NCBI GenBank assembly: GCA_902478875.1
Contig: CABSMZ010000088.1
Span: forward strand, 1 to 7,748
Length of the DNA: 7,748 nucleotides
Direction: 5' to 3'
From: an uncultured Collinsella sp.
GTDB lineage: Bacteria > Actinomycetota > Coriobacteriia > Coriobacteriales > Coriobacteriaceae
The notes beneath the pieces were generated by a model that was not told the DNA's origin, ran no database searches, and saw nothing but the letters and a program-made list of their open reading frames with translations. The translations under genes and the position numbers were made by a program. Positions within the stretch are counted from its first letter, which is position 1, and each line of letters opens with the position of its first letter. This document shows, piece after piece, positions 1 through 6,415 of this stretch.

Positions 1-104
1 GTCGGCGCGGCCTGCGCGGAAGCGGGGAACACAACCGCGCAGGTGCCGATCAGGAGGGCAAGCAGCGCAAACAAGATCGGGAAGGAGCAAACTTTCTTAT
101 TCAC
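1..104 (-). CDS. Start of a second exported protein (signal peptide only; runs off left edge)
   Basis: A reading frame opens with GTG at 104-102 and continues without a stop to the window edge, giving 34 residues. They form a classic Sec signal peptide: M-N-K-K at the start, a hydrophobic core of about 20 residues (FPILFALLALLIG and onward), and an A-S-A-Q-A-A end that fits signal peptidase I. The start is supported by AGGGAGG eight bases upstream. The frame overlaps the 3' end of the large surface-protein gene by 8 bp, in a different frame, so the two genes are probably cotranscribed and translationally coupled. Its place directly after a sortable multi-domain surface protein suggests another pilin or wall-anchored protein, but nothing past the signal peptide is visible. 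Export is well supported; the pilin role is inference from context. Confidence 0.72.
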   Translation of the reverse strand, partial: MNKKVCSFPILFALLALLIGTCAVVFPASAQAAP

Positions 105-3100
105 GACGCTCGCCTCCCTTCGCATTCGCCTTGCGACGAATGTGCATCCAGGCCGCAGCAGCGCAAAGCACCGCCGCGCCGGCAAGGTATGTTGAAGTGA
201 CGCCCGACATACCGGAAAGAGGCAGAGTGGTGGAGTAGGTGTTGGTGAAGGTGGAGACGGGAATGATGGTTGGGTCCGCACCGGCGGAGGTTTGAACCGC
301 GACGCCCTGCCCGTTCTCGCCAAGGGTGTTGCCCATGTCATCCTTCATCTGCGTAACGGTGGTAGAGGTGGTAAGACCGGTGTACTTGCCAGTGGTCTCA
401 TTCATGACGGCCTTCACCGTGACGGCAACCTGGTACTCGGCCTTGGAGTAGCGGAGCTTATCGATGGCACCGGTGATAGGCGCGATCTCCTTCACCGTGT
501 AGGTGTAGGTCCTGGCGTAGTCATCCGCCGTACCGGGGGTATCGGACAGGTGCGACTTGTTGAACGTCATGGCGCCAAAGGTCGCCGTGATGTTGTTGAG
601 CTTGGCGGCGTCGGTCTCCCCTGCCTCTGGGGCAACAGAAATCTTGGACGCTTCGGGCATGGGTTCGGGCATGGGGGCTGTGGCTGCATAGTCACCGGTA
701 GCCTCAATGCTGAACTCGAACGGCACATATTTGCCTTTATCGTCCTTCGGCCAGTCCGTATTGCGAACGGATTTGGTCACCGGGATCTTCACGGACGTAG
801 CACTGCACTTGTCGGAGATGTACGTAGTGCCACTAACGATGCTCAGCTGCTCGTTCTCTTTCCACGCAATGGAGCCGTTTGTGCTGTCCACCGTGAACTT
901 GTAGGTGTTCTTGTTCAGTTCGTAGCCAAACGGAGCCTGGGTCTCCGTGAGCGTGTACGTGCCCGGCAGCAGACCGGCCAATGTGAACTTGCCATTCGTG
1001 TCGTCGGTATCGGCCCACGTGGTCTCGCCCGAAGCCGACTGGTCGCTCACGGTCCAAGACTGCGCCCCGGTCGTACCATCGGCATCCAGTTTCGCAAGCT
1101 TCCACTCGGAACCAGCCAAAGGAGTGTATCCCTTGTCTCCTTCCTCAACCTTGGTCCAAGACACCGTACCGGTGATCTTGGTGTTGGAGATGGCGCCCGT
1201 GGTGTTGGAATCATCGAATGAAACGGGCTTATTTCCGTTCACCGTGTCCACATGACCCTGAACATAGTTCACCTGCTCGCCGGTGTTGTTCATGGTTGCG
1301 TAGTAGATGGTGTCCGACTTCTGATAACCAGCCGGCGCCTTGACCTCGCGAATGTAGTACGTGAAGTAGTCTTTATCGTTGGGATCGCCAATTTTGGCCT
1401 TCTGATTCAAATAGTTGAACTGAAGCTCGCCATCATCCGAAGAGTAATCATTGGCACCGCCATCCGTTACCGTAACGATGGGATTCGTTTCATTCTTGGC
1501 ATCATCGACAGTGCCGTATATCGTCCACGAGGAACCAGGAAGCGACGTGTTGCCGTTCGCCGCATCGACCTTGCTCCACGCAACGGCGGAGCCGTCGGGC
1601 GTATACGACCCAGACCACGGGAAGTTGTGACGCTCCTGATCCATATCGATGACGGAAGCCGAGTTACCCTCACCAAATGCTGCGGCAACCTTCGGGCTGT
1701 TCATTGAGAAATCGACGCCCACATAAACGCGGCCGTTGGTAGTCACATGGTCGTCGAAACTTCCGTTGGGAACGAGAATCGATCCGATCATAGCCGCCGC
1801 AGGATCGTCGTCAGTCCACTTGGCACCGGTGGCTGTGCCGCCGTATCCCCAGTCCGCGCGGTTTTCTCCCGCGATGCCGCCTCGAATGGTAAGGCTTTGC
1901 GTATCGACAAAGTTCCACATGATGGACTGGGAAGCCGTCGCGTATGCCTCGCCCAGCTCCTTGCCGGAATATTGAGTTTCGTAACCACGCGAAATCTCGG
2001 TACCGTTCCACCAAAAGCGCCAGCCATTGTGAAACTCAATATTCGAAGATCCGGTAACGTTCACAACAACCGAGGCGCCCTTGGGAATGCCCTCGAATGC
2101 GAAATCAACGCCACGATAATACTCGTTGTTGTATGTATTGCTCAGCTGAGAAGCATCGATGGTGAACACCTGCTGCATAGAGGTGTTGTCGCCCTTAAAC
2201 GTGATAAGACGCTCGCTATTCTTGAATTGCTTACCATTGAGCGACGTATCGGCGCAGTCCGAATATATGGTCTTATACGACTCATCAAACACCAGGCCAT
2301 AATTACAATCCGTCTTGTCGTACTTGTTGATTACGTAGTTGTTGTGATTGCTCGCGAAACCAACCTCGAGCGTGCCGGTATTTGCAAACGAGTTGAGCTG
2401 TTCCGATAGCTTCGAGAGGTACCCATCTTCACCGTTGTAGCTCGAATAATCGTTATTGTTGACATTAGTCAAATCAACAGTTTGATTGAACAGGTTGCTT
2501 TCCTGAGAGTTCTTGCCCTCGTACCAATTACCCTGCGTTGTCACCACGGATTGGCGTTCATTGTTATCGCGCCAGTATGTGATGGGGCCTGCGATCTGCG
2601 CAGTGTAGGCAAAGCCGGAAGGAGTCGCGCCCTCAGAAGATTTCTGCCGTCCGACCCAAGCGCCTTTCTTCCAAGCGCCAACGGTAGTCGTCTCCGGCGA
2701 GTCGCCGCTATAACCAACGTTCATCTTGGTGATCGCACTTTTAATTCCGGCCACCGCAAGCACGGTGCTGCCGGCGACAGGACGGAACTGGGAACCAAAA
2801 CCAACGGTGCCAAAGCGGAAACCAGCACCAATTGATTGATAGGGCCAGCTCTCTTTGACTGGATTCATGGCAAGCTTGCCACGGACCAAGGTAAGGCCCT
2901 CCGCCTCAGCGGCATATGAGCCGGTGGGGGCGTTCTTCGCATCAAGATTACTAGTGTCGCTCGGCTTACCACCGATGTACATGTCGCGGCCGACGTAGGT
3001 GGCCACGCCGGGATCGGGGGTGGAGACATCGATATTCGTACCGATACCGATAGACGTGGGAACATAAATTCCCTTCTCCACGGTGGCCGTCGCTCTCGCT

Positions 3101-3414
3101 GAAGCCGCATTCGCACTCTGAGCCTGCTCAGCACTATTTGAAGAGCCAGCCTCGCCGCCATTGGTCTCGTCGCTATTCTGGTTTTCGGCATCCTCGCTGG
3201 TGTTATCTACAGCAGCGGACTCACTTGAGGAACCCCCCCCCATCACAGTTTCCTCGGTAGAATCTGTCTGGGCGTCGTTGGCAATGGCCTGCGAGATCGG
3301 AGGCATGACGAGTGACAGTACCAGGCTCAACACGGAGGCTCCGCACAAAACGCCTGCCAGTACACGGCGCGTCGCTTTTTTACTCTGCTTAGTTTTTTCT
3401 GAATTCGCTTTCAT
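97..3414 (-). CDS. Large cell-wall-anchored surface protein / pilin (choice-of-anchor A, two SpaA-like, one Spy0128-like domain, LPLSG sorting signal)
   Basis: This 1105-residue protein is predicted to be exported and covalently fixed to peptidoglycan, or built into a pilus, by sortase. A signal peptide occupies residues 1-45 (basic SKKATRR, hydrophobic core, S-Q-A-I-A end). A Ser/Asn/Glu/Ala-rich linker covers about 50-108. A choice-of-anchor A type domain spans about 115-603, recognised by IMWNF (498-502), GSILVPNG (544-551) and QERHNFPW (593-600). Two prealbumin-fold SpaA-like domains follow at about 605-710 and 748-845, with REVKAPAGY and TETQAPFGY E-boxes. A Spy0128-like domain covers about 872-1060. 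The C-terminus has LPLSG (1064-1068), a hydrophobic helix (about 1071-1091) and RRK. Likely isopeptide Lys/Glu pairs are K615/E690, K755/E824 and K881/E976. The ATG at 3414 has GGAGGAG six bases upstream. A nine-G tract encodes residues 58-61. Domain calls are from recognition, not search. Tip adhesin versus pilus shaft is unresolved. Confidence 0.9.
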   Translation of the reverse strand: MKANSEKTKQSKKATRRVLAGVLCGASVLSLVLSLVMPPISQAIANDAQTDSTEETVMGGGSSSESAAVDNTSEDAENQNSDETNGGEAGSSNSAEQAQSANAASARATATVEKGIYVPTSIGIGTNIDVSTPDPGVATYVGRDMYIGGKPSDTSNLDAKNAPTGSYAAEAEGLTLVRGKLAMNPVKESWPYQSIGAGFRFGTVGFGSQFRPVAGSTVLAVAGIKSAITKMNVGYSGDSPETTTVGAWKKGAWVGRQKSSEGATPSGFAYTAQIAGPITYWRDNNERQSVVTTQGNWYEGKNSQESNLFNQTVDLTNVNNNDYSSYNGEDGYLSKLSEQLNSFANTGTLEVGFASNHNNYVINKYDKTDCNYGLVFDESYKTIYSDCADTSLNGKQFKNSERLITFKGDNTSMQQVFTIDASQLSNTYNNEYYRGVDFAFEGIPKGASVVVNVTGSSNIEFHNGWRFWWNGTEISRGYETQYSGKELGEAYATASQSIMWNFVDTQSLTIRGGIAGENRADWGYGGTATGAKWTDDDPAAAMIGSILVPNGSFDDHVTTNGRVYVGVDFSMNSPKVAAAFGEGNSASVIDMDQERHNFPWSGSYTPDGSAVAWSKVDAANGNTSLPGSSWTIYGTVDDAKNETNPIVTVTDGGANDYSSDDGELQFNYLNQKAKIGDPNDKDYFTYYIREVKAPAGYQKSDTIYYATMNNTGEQVNYVQGHVDTVNGNKPVSFDDSNTTGAISNTKITGTVSWTKVEEGDKGYTPLAGSEWKLAKLDADGTTGAQSWTVSDQSASGETTWADTDDTNGKFTLAGLLPGTYTLTETQAPFGYELNKNTYKFTVDSTNGSIAWKENEQLSIVSGTTYISDKCSATSVKIPVTKSVRNTDWPKDDKGKYVPFEFSIEATGDYAATAPMPEPMPEASKISVAPEAGETDAAKLNNITATFGAMTFNKSHLSDTPGTADDYARTYTYTVKEIAPITGAIDKLRYSKAEYQVAVTVKAVMNETTGKYTGLTTSTTVTQMKDDMGNTLGENGQGVAVQTSAGADPTIIPVSTFTNTYSTTLPLSGMSGVTSTYLAGAAVLCAAAAWMHIRRKANAKGGERRE
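113..119 (-). promoter_or_regulatory. Ribosome binding site deciding the GTG start at 104
   Basis: Minus-strand AGGGAGG lies 8 nt upstream of the GTG at 104-102. It sits inside the last codons of the upstream surface-protein gene. This strong Shine-Dalgarno match is the main reason to call a new gene in the last 104 bases, and it argues for operon-type coupling. Confidence 0.7.
652..675. repeat. Perfect 12-bp tandem duplication inside the surface-protein gene
   Basis: TTCGGGCATGGG occurs twice in direct succession (652-663 and 664-675, plus strand). On the coding strand it gives the repeated peptide M-P-E-P-M-P-E near residues 915-921, in an Ala/Pro-rich loop of the Spy0128-like domain. The unit is four codons, so copy-number change would keep the frame and only alter loop length. 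Confidence 0.8.
3233..3241. repeat. Nine-base homopolymer (poly-G on coding strand), candidate phase-variation tract
   Basis: The plus strand reads nine consecutive C; the coding (minus) strand is ATG followed by eight more G, then TTCC, encoding M-G-G-G-S at residues 58-62. The tract lies just after the signal peptide and before every folded domain. Adding one G brings a TGA at 3223-3221 into frame; removing one G brings a TAG at 3209-3207 into frame. Slipped-strand errors at runs of this length are a known cause of reversible switching of surface genes in other bacteria. Switching here is inference. Confidence 0.85.
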
Positions 3415-3503
3415 CGATGTCTCCTCCCCAAGAGACCGCGATCTTGCTCTTTCACTATCAAACGTATCTGCGCAACCTGTAAGTGCGCACGCTTATAGTA
3501 CAT

Positions 3504-3533
3504 ATTGTAACGATTGTTTGAACATCTAAGCAA
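3504..3533 (-). promoter_or_regulatory. Candidate sigma-70 type promoter of the surface-protein operon
   Basis: On the minus strand TTGCTT (3533-3528) is followed, after an 18-base spacer, by TACAAT (3509-3504). That places transcription start about 80-85 bases before the ATG at 3414. Upstream DNA is very AT-rich, which would suit a promoter region. A second -10-like TATAAG lies a few bases downstream, so the exact hexamers are uncertain. Confidence 0.35.
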
Positions 3534-3706
3534 AAATACCGATAGTTTTGTAGCGAATTCTCAATTCTCTTGACATTTGCTCAGATTTGCTTTCGTTTAT
3601 TCGATATTTAGTTTTTATTTCTGCTGGTAATTTAGTTGCCTATCATTTTTTAATAGCATTTTATTTATTTGCACAACATTTTGCTCAAGAGTAAACATCC
3701 TGTGAA

Positions 3707-3794
3707 CGGTTGAAAATCGACCGTGAGCGGTAGGTCATCAACCGGGAGGAATAGACTACCAAATTGGTGGGAATATCTTTAACCCATCGGTAGT
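3707..3794. repeat. Interlocking inverted repeats (possible structured RNA or operator block)
   Basis: Several arms are visible: CGGTTGA (3707-3713) with TCAACCG (3738-3744), enclosing ACCG-TGAG-CGGT (3720-3731); and ACTACC (3755-3760) with GGTAGT (3789-3794), enclosing TGGG (3768-3771) and CCCA (3783-3786). CTACC at 3756-3760 can also pair with GGTAG at 3729-3733, so the two sets compete. It could be an RNA leader element, a regulator binding region or decayed repeats. It lies upstream of the promoter proposed above, so transcription of it is unproven. Confidence 0.45.
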
Positions 3795-3874
3795 TAGAAG
3801 CGAGATGTTCATACAACCAAATTTGAATTTGCGCGCAGTTTTTAGGCATCAATTCGCCCAAATCGCCTGAGGCT

Positions 3875-3904
3875 ACCGCAAAGGGGCCTGCTCCCTTTTG
3901 CGGT
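3875..3904 (-). terminator. Hairpin after the HAD gene (probable terminator, weak T-run)
   Basis: ACCGCAAA (3875-3882) pairs with TTTGCGGT (3897-3904), and after a one-base mismatch GGG/CCC can extend the stem. It starts about 15 bases past the HAD stop codon. No clear T-run follows on the minus strand, so termination efficiency is uncertain. The arms and loop resemble the 43-bp terminator repeats at 4826 and 6416, with an A-T pair replaced by G-C in the stem. Confidence 0.5.
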
Positions 3905-3919
3905 GGTTCTCCCCCTGCG

Positions 3920-4741
3920 CTACAGTAGATGTCCCTCGATAAAGATCGCGATGCCGTCTTTGTCGTTGCTCGCGGTTACAAAATCGGCGGCGGCACGGGT
4001 GGCGTCGCTGCCATTTGCCATGGACACGCCCACGCCGGCGTCAGCCACCATGCAGGTGTCGTTGTCCGCATCGCCAAACACGCAGATGTTCTGGAGCTCC
4101 ATGTCGTTGAGCTCCGCCACGCGCACAAGGCCGCGCGTCTTGGACACGCGCGGATCCATGAACTCGTAGAGCCGCTGCGTGGTTTGCAGGGCGGCCGCCT
4201 TAACAGTGTTATCGGCAAACGTCGACGCCCGTTCAATCACCCGCGGCATTACCTCGGGCGCCATGGTAAACATCACCTTGGGCTGCGGCTCGCGCAACAA
4301 CTCGGCAAAATCGACCACCTGGTAGGGCACGCCGTCGACGCGCGACAGGTGCTCGACGCACGCGTTGCTCTCGGGCACGTAGAACACGCCGTCTCGGGGG
4401 CAGACGGGCGTTGCCGGAAGGTCCGCCATGTGTTTGCAGATGCGCGCGATGGTCTCGCCCGGCAGCGGATAGCTCAGCTCGTTGATGTCGTGCGCGCGGT
4501 CGATGACCTCGGCGCCACCGCAGCCCACCATCACGTCTACCAGGCCTTCGATGCCCCAGAGCTCGTACATGGCCTCGGTCGCGTGGGCGTCGCGCCCGGT
4601 GCACAGGCCAAAGAGCACGCCGCGCTCGCGCAGGGCGCGGATCGCCGCCACGGTGCGCGGGGACACCGTGTGCCGGCTCGTGAGCAGCGTGCCGTCGATA
4701 TCGCAGAACACGGCTTTGATGTGGCTGAAGGTGGTGTCCAT
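3920..4741 (-). CDS. Cof-type HAD-IIB family phosphatase
   Basis: This 273-residue protein is predicted to be a soluble Mg2+-dependent phosphatase of the haloacid dehalogenase superfamily, probably acting on sugar phosphates or similar small phosphoesters. All four HAD motifs are present: motif I D-I-D-G-T (nucleophile D14, acid/base D16), motif II T48 in LCTGR, motif III K201 in SKTRGL, and motif IV GDADND at 223-228. Residues about 85-190 between motifs II and III form the type-C2B cap typical of Cof/YidA-like enzymes. Length is normal for the family. The ATG at 4741 has only a modest AAAGG upstream, but it puts motif I at the expected N-terminal position. It appears to be a single-gene unit: a terminator precedes it and a hairpin follows. 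The substrate cannot be read from sequence. Confidence 0.9.
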   Translation of the reverse strand: MDTTFSHIKAVFCDIDGTLLTSRHTVSPRTVAAIRALRERGVLFGLCTGRDAHATEAMYELWGIEGLVDVMVGCGGAEVIDRAHDINELSYPLPGETIARICKHMADLPATPVCPRDGVFYVPESNACVEHLSRVDGVPYQVVDFAELLREPQPKVMFTMAPEVMPRVIERASTFADNTVKAAALQTTQRLYEFMDPRVSKTRGLVRVAELNDMELQNICVFGDADNDTCMVADAGVGVSMANGSDATRAAADFVTASNDKDGIAIFIEGHLL

Positions 4742-4795
4742 GGGGGCCTTTCTGGGTTGTGCGACAGTGTGGGGTGTATTCGTGAACGGCGTACA

Positions 4796-4827
4796 TGGTA
4801 TACCAAGGCGCAGGCGCGGCCTATCAA
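4796..4827 (-). promoter_or_regulatory. Candidate promoter with overlapping 10-bp palindrome upstream of the HAD gene
   Basis: TGGTATACCA (4796-4805) is a perfect palindrome about 55 bases before the HAD start. On the minus strand TTGATA (4827-4822) could be a -35, with the -10 falling within the palindrome (TATACC, spacer 19, a poor match). TGGT...ACCA half-sites are typical of GntR-type operators, so repression at the -10 is a reasonable but unproven reading. Confidence 0.3.
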
Positions 4828-4868
4828 AGCAAAAACCACCACAAAAGTGCCCGGCCCCTTTGTGGTGG
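4826..4868 (-). terminator. Rho-independent terminator after the transporter gene; copy 1 of a 43-bp dispersed repeat
   Basis: CCACCACAAA (4836-4845) pairs perfectly with TTTGTGGTGG (4859-4868) around a GC-rich 13-base loop. On the minus strand the stem is followed at once by TTTTTGCTTT, so it terminates leftward transcription from the transporter. The 43 bp from 4826 match 6416-6458 at all but two positions, both in the central part of the hairpin. Confidence 0.8.
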
Positions 4869-4894
4869 CCGAACCCGAAGGGTGGCCGGACCCG
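4864..4894. repeat. Short imperfect tandem repeat, 17-bp period
   Basis: GGTGGCCGAACCCG (4864-4877) recurs as GGTGGCCGGACCCG (4881-4894), 13 of 14 bases matching. It begins in the right arm of terminator copy 1 and fills the space between that hairpin and the large inverted repeat. It is noncoding as far as I can see. Confidence 0.6.
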
Positions 4895-4901
4895 GGGCGC
4901 G

Positions 4902-4964
4902 AACCATCACAACATTCGACGTTTTTCTGCAAAATCGCGATTTTCATCGAATGTTGTGATGGTT
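4902..4964. repeat. Perfect 18-bp inverted repeat with a nested 14-bp palindrome, abutting the transporter stop codon
   Basis: The arm at 4902-4919 (AACCATCACAACATTCGA) has its exact reverse complement at 4947-4964, separated by 27 bases. The loop holds a second perfect palindrome, AAAATCGCGATTTT (4931-4944). The right arm ends one base before the transporter's TAA (4965-4967). No T-run follows in either direction, so it is not a plain terminator. A REP/MITE-like palindromic element or an mRNA 3'-end protecting structure are the likeliest readings. Confidence 0.8.
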
Positions 4965-6251
4965 TTACTGCCTTGCAGAACGATCGAAATGCCGGCGGCC
5001 AAACAGCAGCAGCGCCGCGGGAACCGCCGTCACGACCATGCCCGCCCCTACGAGCGTCTGCTGCACGCCAAATGTCGCCGCCAGCCAGGGGGCAATCGCC
5101 AGCGGGGCTACGCCGGCGAACATGTTGCCAAAGCCCATGACCGAGTTGACGTGGCCGAGCTGCTCGAGCGGAGCCGTCGTTTGCACGATTGTGTTGTGGA
5201 GCGGGTTGACAACGCCCCAGGCCACGCCCAGGACAATCTGGCCGATAAGTGCCACGCCCACGTACGGCGTTCCCACGTAGAGCAGGCTTCCCAGGCCCAC
5301 GGACATGAGCGCCACGAGCAGCGTTTTAAGGTTGACCAGGTGCGGCGGCAAGCGGAGCGCGACCACGGCGCCCAGCACCGCGCCCACACCGCTGGCCGAC
5401 GAGAGCCAGCCCATCCACTCGACACCGACGTGCAGGACATCGCGGTAGAAGAACGACTCCAGCGGGTCGAAGGCACCGTAGCCAAAGTTCGAGAGGAAGA
5501 TGATGCAGAAAAGTAGCGCGAGGACGCTATTGGTAAAGACCGTCTTGATGCTGGTCGAGAAGGTGGCGCGGGAAGATGTGTTGGGGTCGGGGCCTTGGCT
5601 GGCATTATCCGATGTGATGTCGCCGATCGCAGGTTTGTCTTCGTGTGTGGCGGCCTGACTTGCACTTTGCCTAAAGCCCCAACCGGCAATGAGCGCCAGT
5701 ACAGTAAAGATCATCATGAGCACGAACACCGCGCGCGACGACGCAGCCGCCGCGACAAAGCCGCCCAGCGTGGGGCCAACGATGATACTCACGTTTGAAA
5801 ACATGGCGATGGCGGAGTTGATGTCTTTGAGCTCGACGGGGTCGTCGGTGAGATACGCCGGATAGGACGTGGCAATGGGCTGGGCAAATCCCATCACAAA
5901 GCCCAGGAGTACCGCGCCGGCAAGGACTGTTTCGGTCGCGCTGCCAAAGGCGAGAATTGCCGCGCCGGTTGCCAACGTGCCGACGATACTCGCCCGGAAA
6001 TGACGGCGCGGACCCCAGGCGTCGAGCGCCGCGCCACCCGCAAAGGATCCCAGGATCACGAAAACGTTCATAAACAGGACGGCCAGCGACGTCGCGACGA
6101 CCGAGGCATCGTCTGCATAGGTGAGCGTTCCGATGACGCCGATAAAATAACTGGTCTGAAACCCGGTGTAGATGAGAAAGCGCATCGCTACCAGACGCTT
6201 GGCCTGCATGGACAGCGAAGGTTGAGGTTTTGAGAGAAGAGATGCGAGCAT
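4965..6251 (-). CDS. Major facilitator superfamily transporter
   Basis: A 428-residue inner-membrane protein with about twelve hydrophobic helices in two halves, joined by a hydrophilic loop at about 195-235 rich in Asp, Ser, Thr and Asn. The loop between helices 2 and 3 carries the MFS motif A (G73-A-A-L-D77-A-W-G80-P-R-R-H), and helix 5 has a motif C-like GPTLGG (159-164). Length and layout fit the MFS exporters related to EntS-like and macrolide-efflux-like proteins, so drug, siderophore or metabolite efflux is plausible; the substrate is not readable. I chose the ATG at 6251, which has AAGGA six bases upstream. An in-frame ATG at 6269 would add six residues but has no ribosome binding site. 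The gene stands alone between terminators. Confidence 0.88.
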   Translation of the reverse strand: MLASLLSKPQPSLSMQAKRLVAMRFLIYTGFQTSYFIGVIGTLTYADDASVVATSLAVLFMNVFVILGSFAGGAALDAWGPRRHFRASIVGTLATGAAILAFGSATETVLAGAVLLGFVMGFAQPIATSYPAYLTDDPVELKDINSAIAMFSNVSIIVGPTLGGFVAAAASSRAVFVLMMIFTVLALIAGWGFRQSASQAATHEDKPAIGDITSDNASQGPDPNTSSRATFSTSIKTVFTNSVLALLFCIIFLSNFGYGAFDPLESFFYRDVLHVGVEWMGWLSSASGVGAVLGAVVALRLPPHLVNLKTLLVALMSVGLGSLLYVGTPYVGVALIGQIVLGVAWGVVNPLHNTIVQTTAPLEQLGHVNSVMGFGNMFAGVAPLAIAPWLAATFGVQQTLVGAGMVVTAVPAALLLFGRRHFDRSARQ

Positions 6252-6270
6252 GGAGATTCCTTGTTTCATA

Positions 6271-6299
6271 CGAATACGGGCGGTGGGTATTCGCCACCG
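6271..6299. promoter_or_regulatory. Two mutually exclusive short hairpins just upstream of the transporter gene
   Basis: CGAATAC (6271-6277) can pair with GTATTCG (6287-6293), and CGGTGG (6281-6286) with CCACCG (6294-6299). The two pairings overlap and cannot form together. They lie about 20-50 bases before the ATG at 6251. They may be an operator or a leader structure. I could not place a convincing promoter between 6270 and 6415; TTGACA on the minus strand at 6307-6302 lacks a -10 at proper spacing. Confidence 0.35.
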
Positions 6300-6415
6300 T
6301 CTGTCAAATCAATCTATCCGCATGAAACATTAAGGACGCATCAGGACCCTTCTCTCCGTTTTTCGCTCAGTATGAACTACTTGGTAGATTGTAAGGCATG
6401 TCCCACACATCTACT

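Larger units (their letters stand above)
3415..3919. other. 505-bp intergenic region between the HAD gene and the surface-protein gene
   Basis: I see no convincing gene here on either strand. From the HAD side it holds a GC-rich hairpin (3875-3904), a block of inverted repeats (3707-3794), a strongly AT-rich stretch of about 160 bp (roughly 3530-3690), the candidate promoter, and GGAGGAG just before the surface-protein ATG. The length and low GC, against the compact GC-rich coding neighbours, suggest a regulated promoter region or DNA acquired with the surface operon. Confidence 0.6.

Noticed and set aside
292..1221. Long plus-strand open frame of 309 codons opposite the surface-protein gene
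   Set aside because: It is antisense to a gene with clear domains, signal peptide and sorting signal. Its protein is His/Gly/Arg-rich with no recognisable fold, as expected from a mirrored GC-rich frame.
3376..3398. Two six-base A runs (coding strand) in the first 15 codons of the surface-protein gene
   Set aside because: Lys/Thr/Ser-rich signal-peptide N-regions give such runs by composition, and six bases is short for frequent slippage. The nine-G tract is far stronger.
3570..3600. Plus-strand TTGACA that could be a -35 box
   Set aside because: There is no good -10 at 16-18 bases, and no plus-strand gene downstream for it to drive.
4537..4947. Minus-strand frame beginning M-K-I-A-I-L inside the inverted-repeat loop
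   Set aside because: It reads through the repeat, the terminator and then out of frame through the HAD gene. No ribosome binding site or domain was seen.
3707..4964. CRISPR array or attachment sites
   Set aside because: The repeats are inverted pairs or two dispersed copies; there is no regular direct-repeat/spacer pattern, no cas gene, no integrase and no tRNA.
3929..5140. Plus-strand open frame of 403 codons across the HAD gene and the adjoining spacer
   Set aside because: It crosses a coding gene, a terminator hairpin and a perfect inverted repeat, and is rich in His, Arg and Ala without any domain; a shadow of the minus-strand gene.
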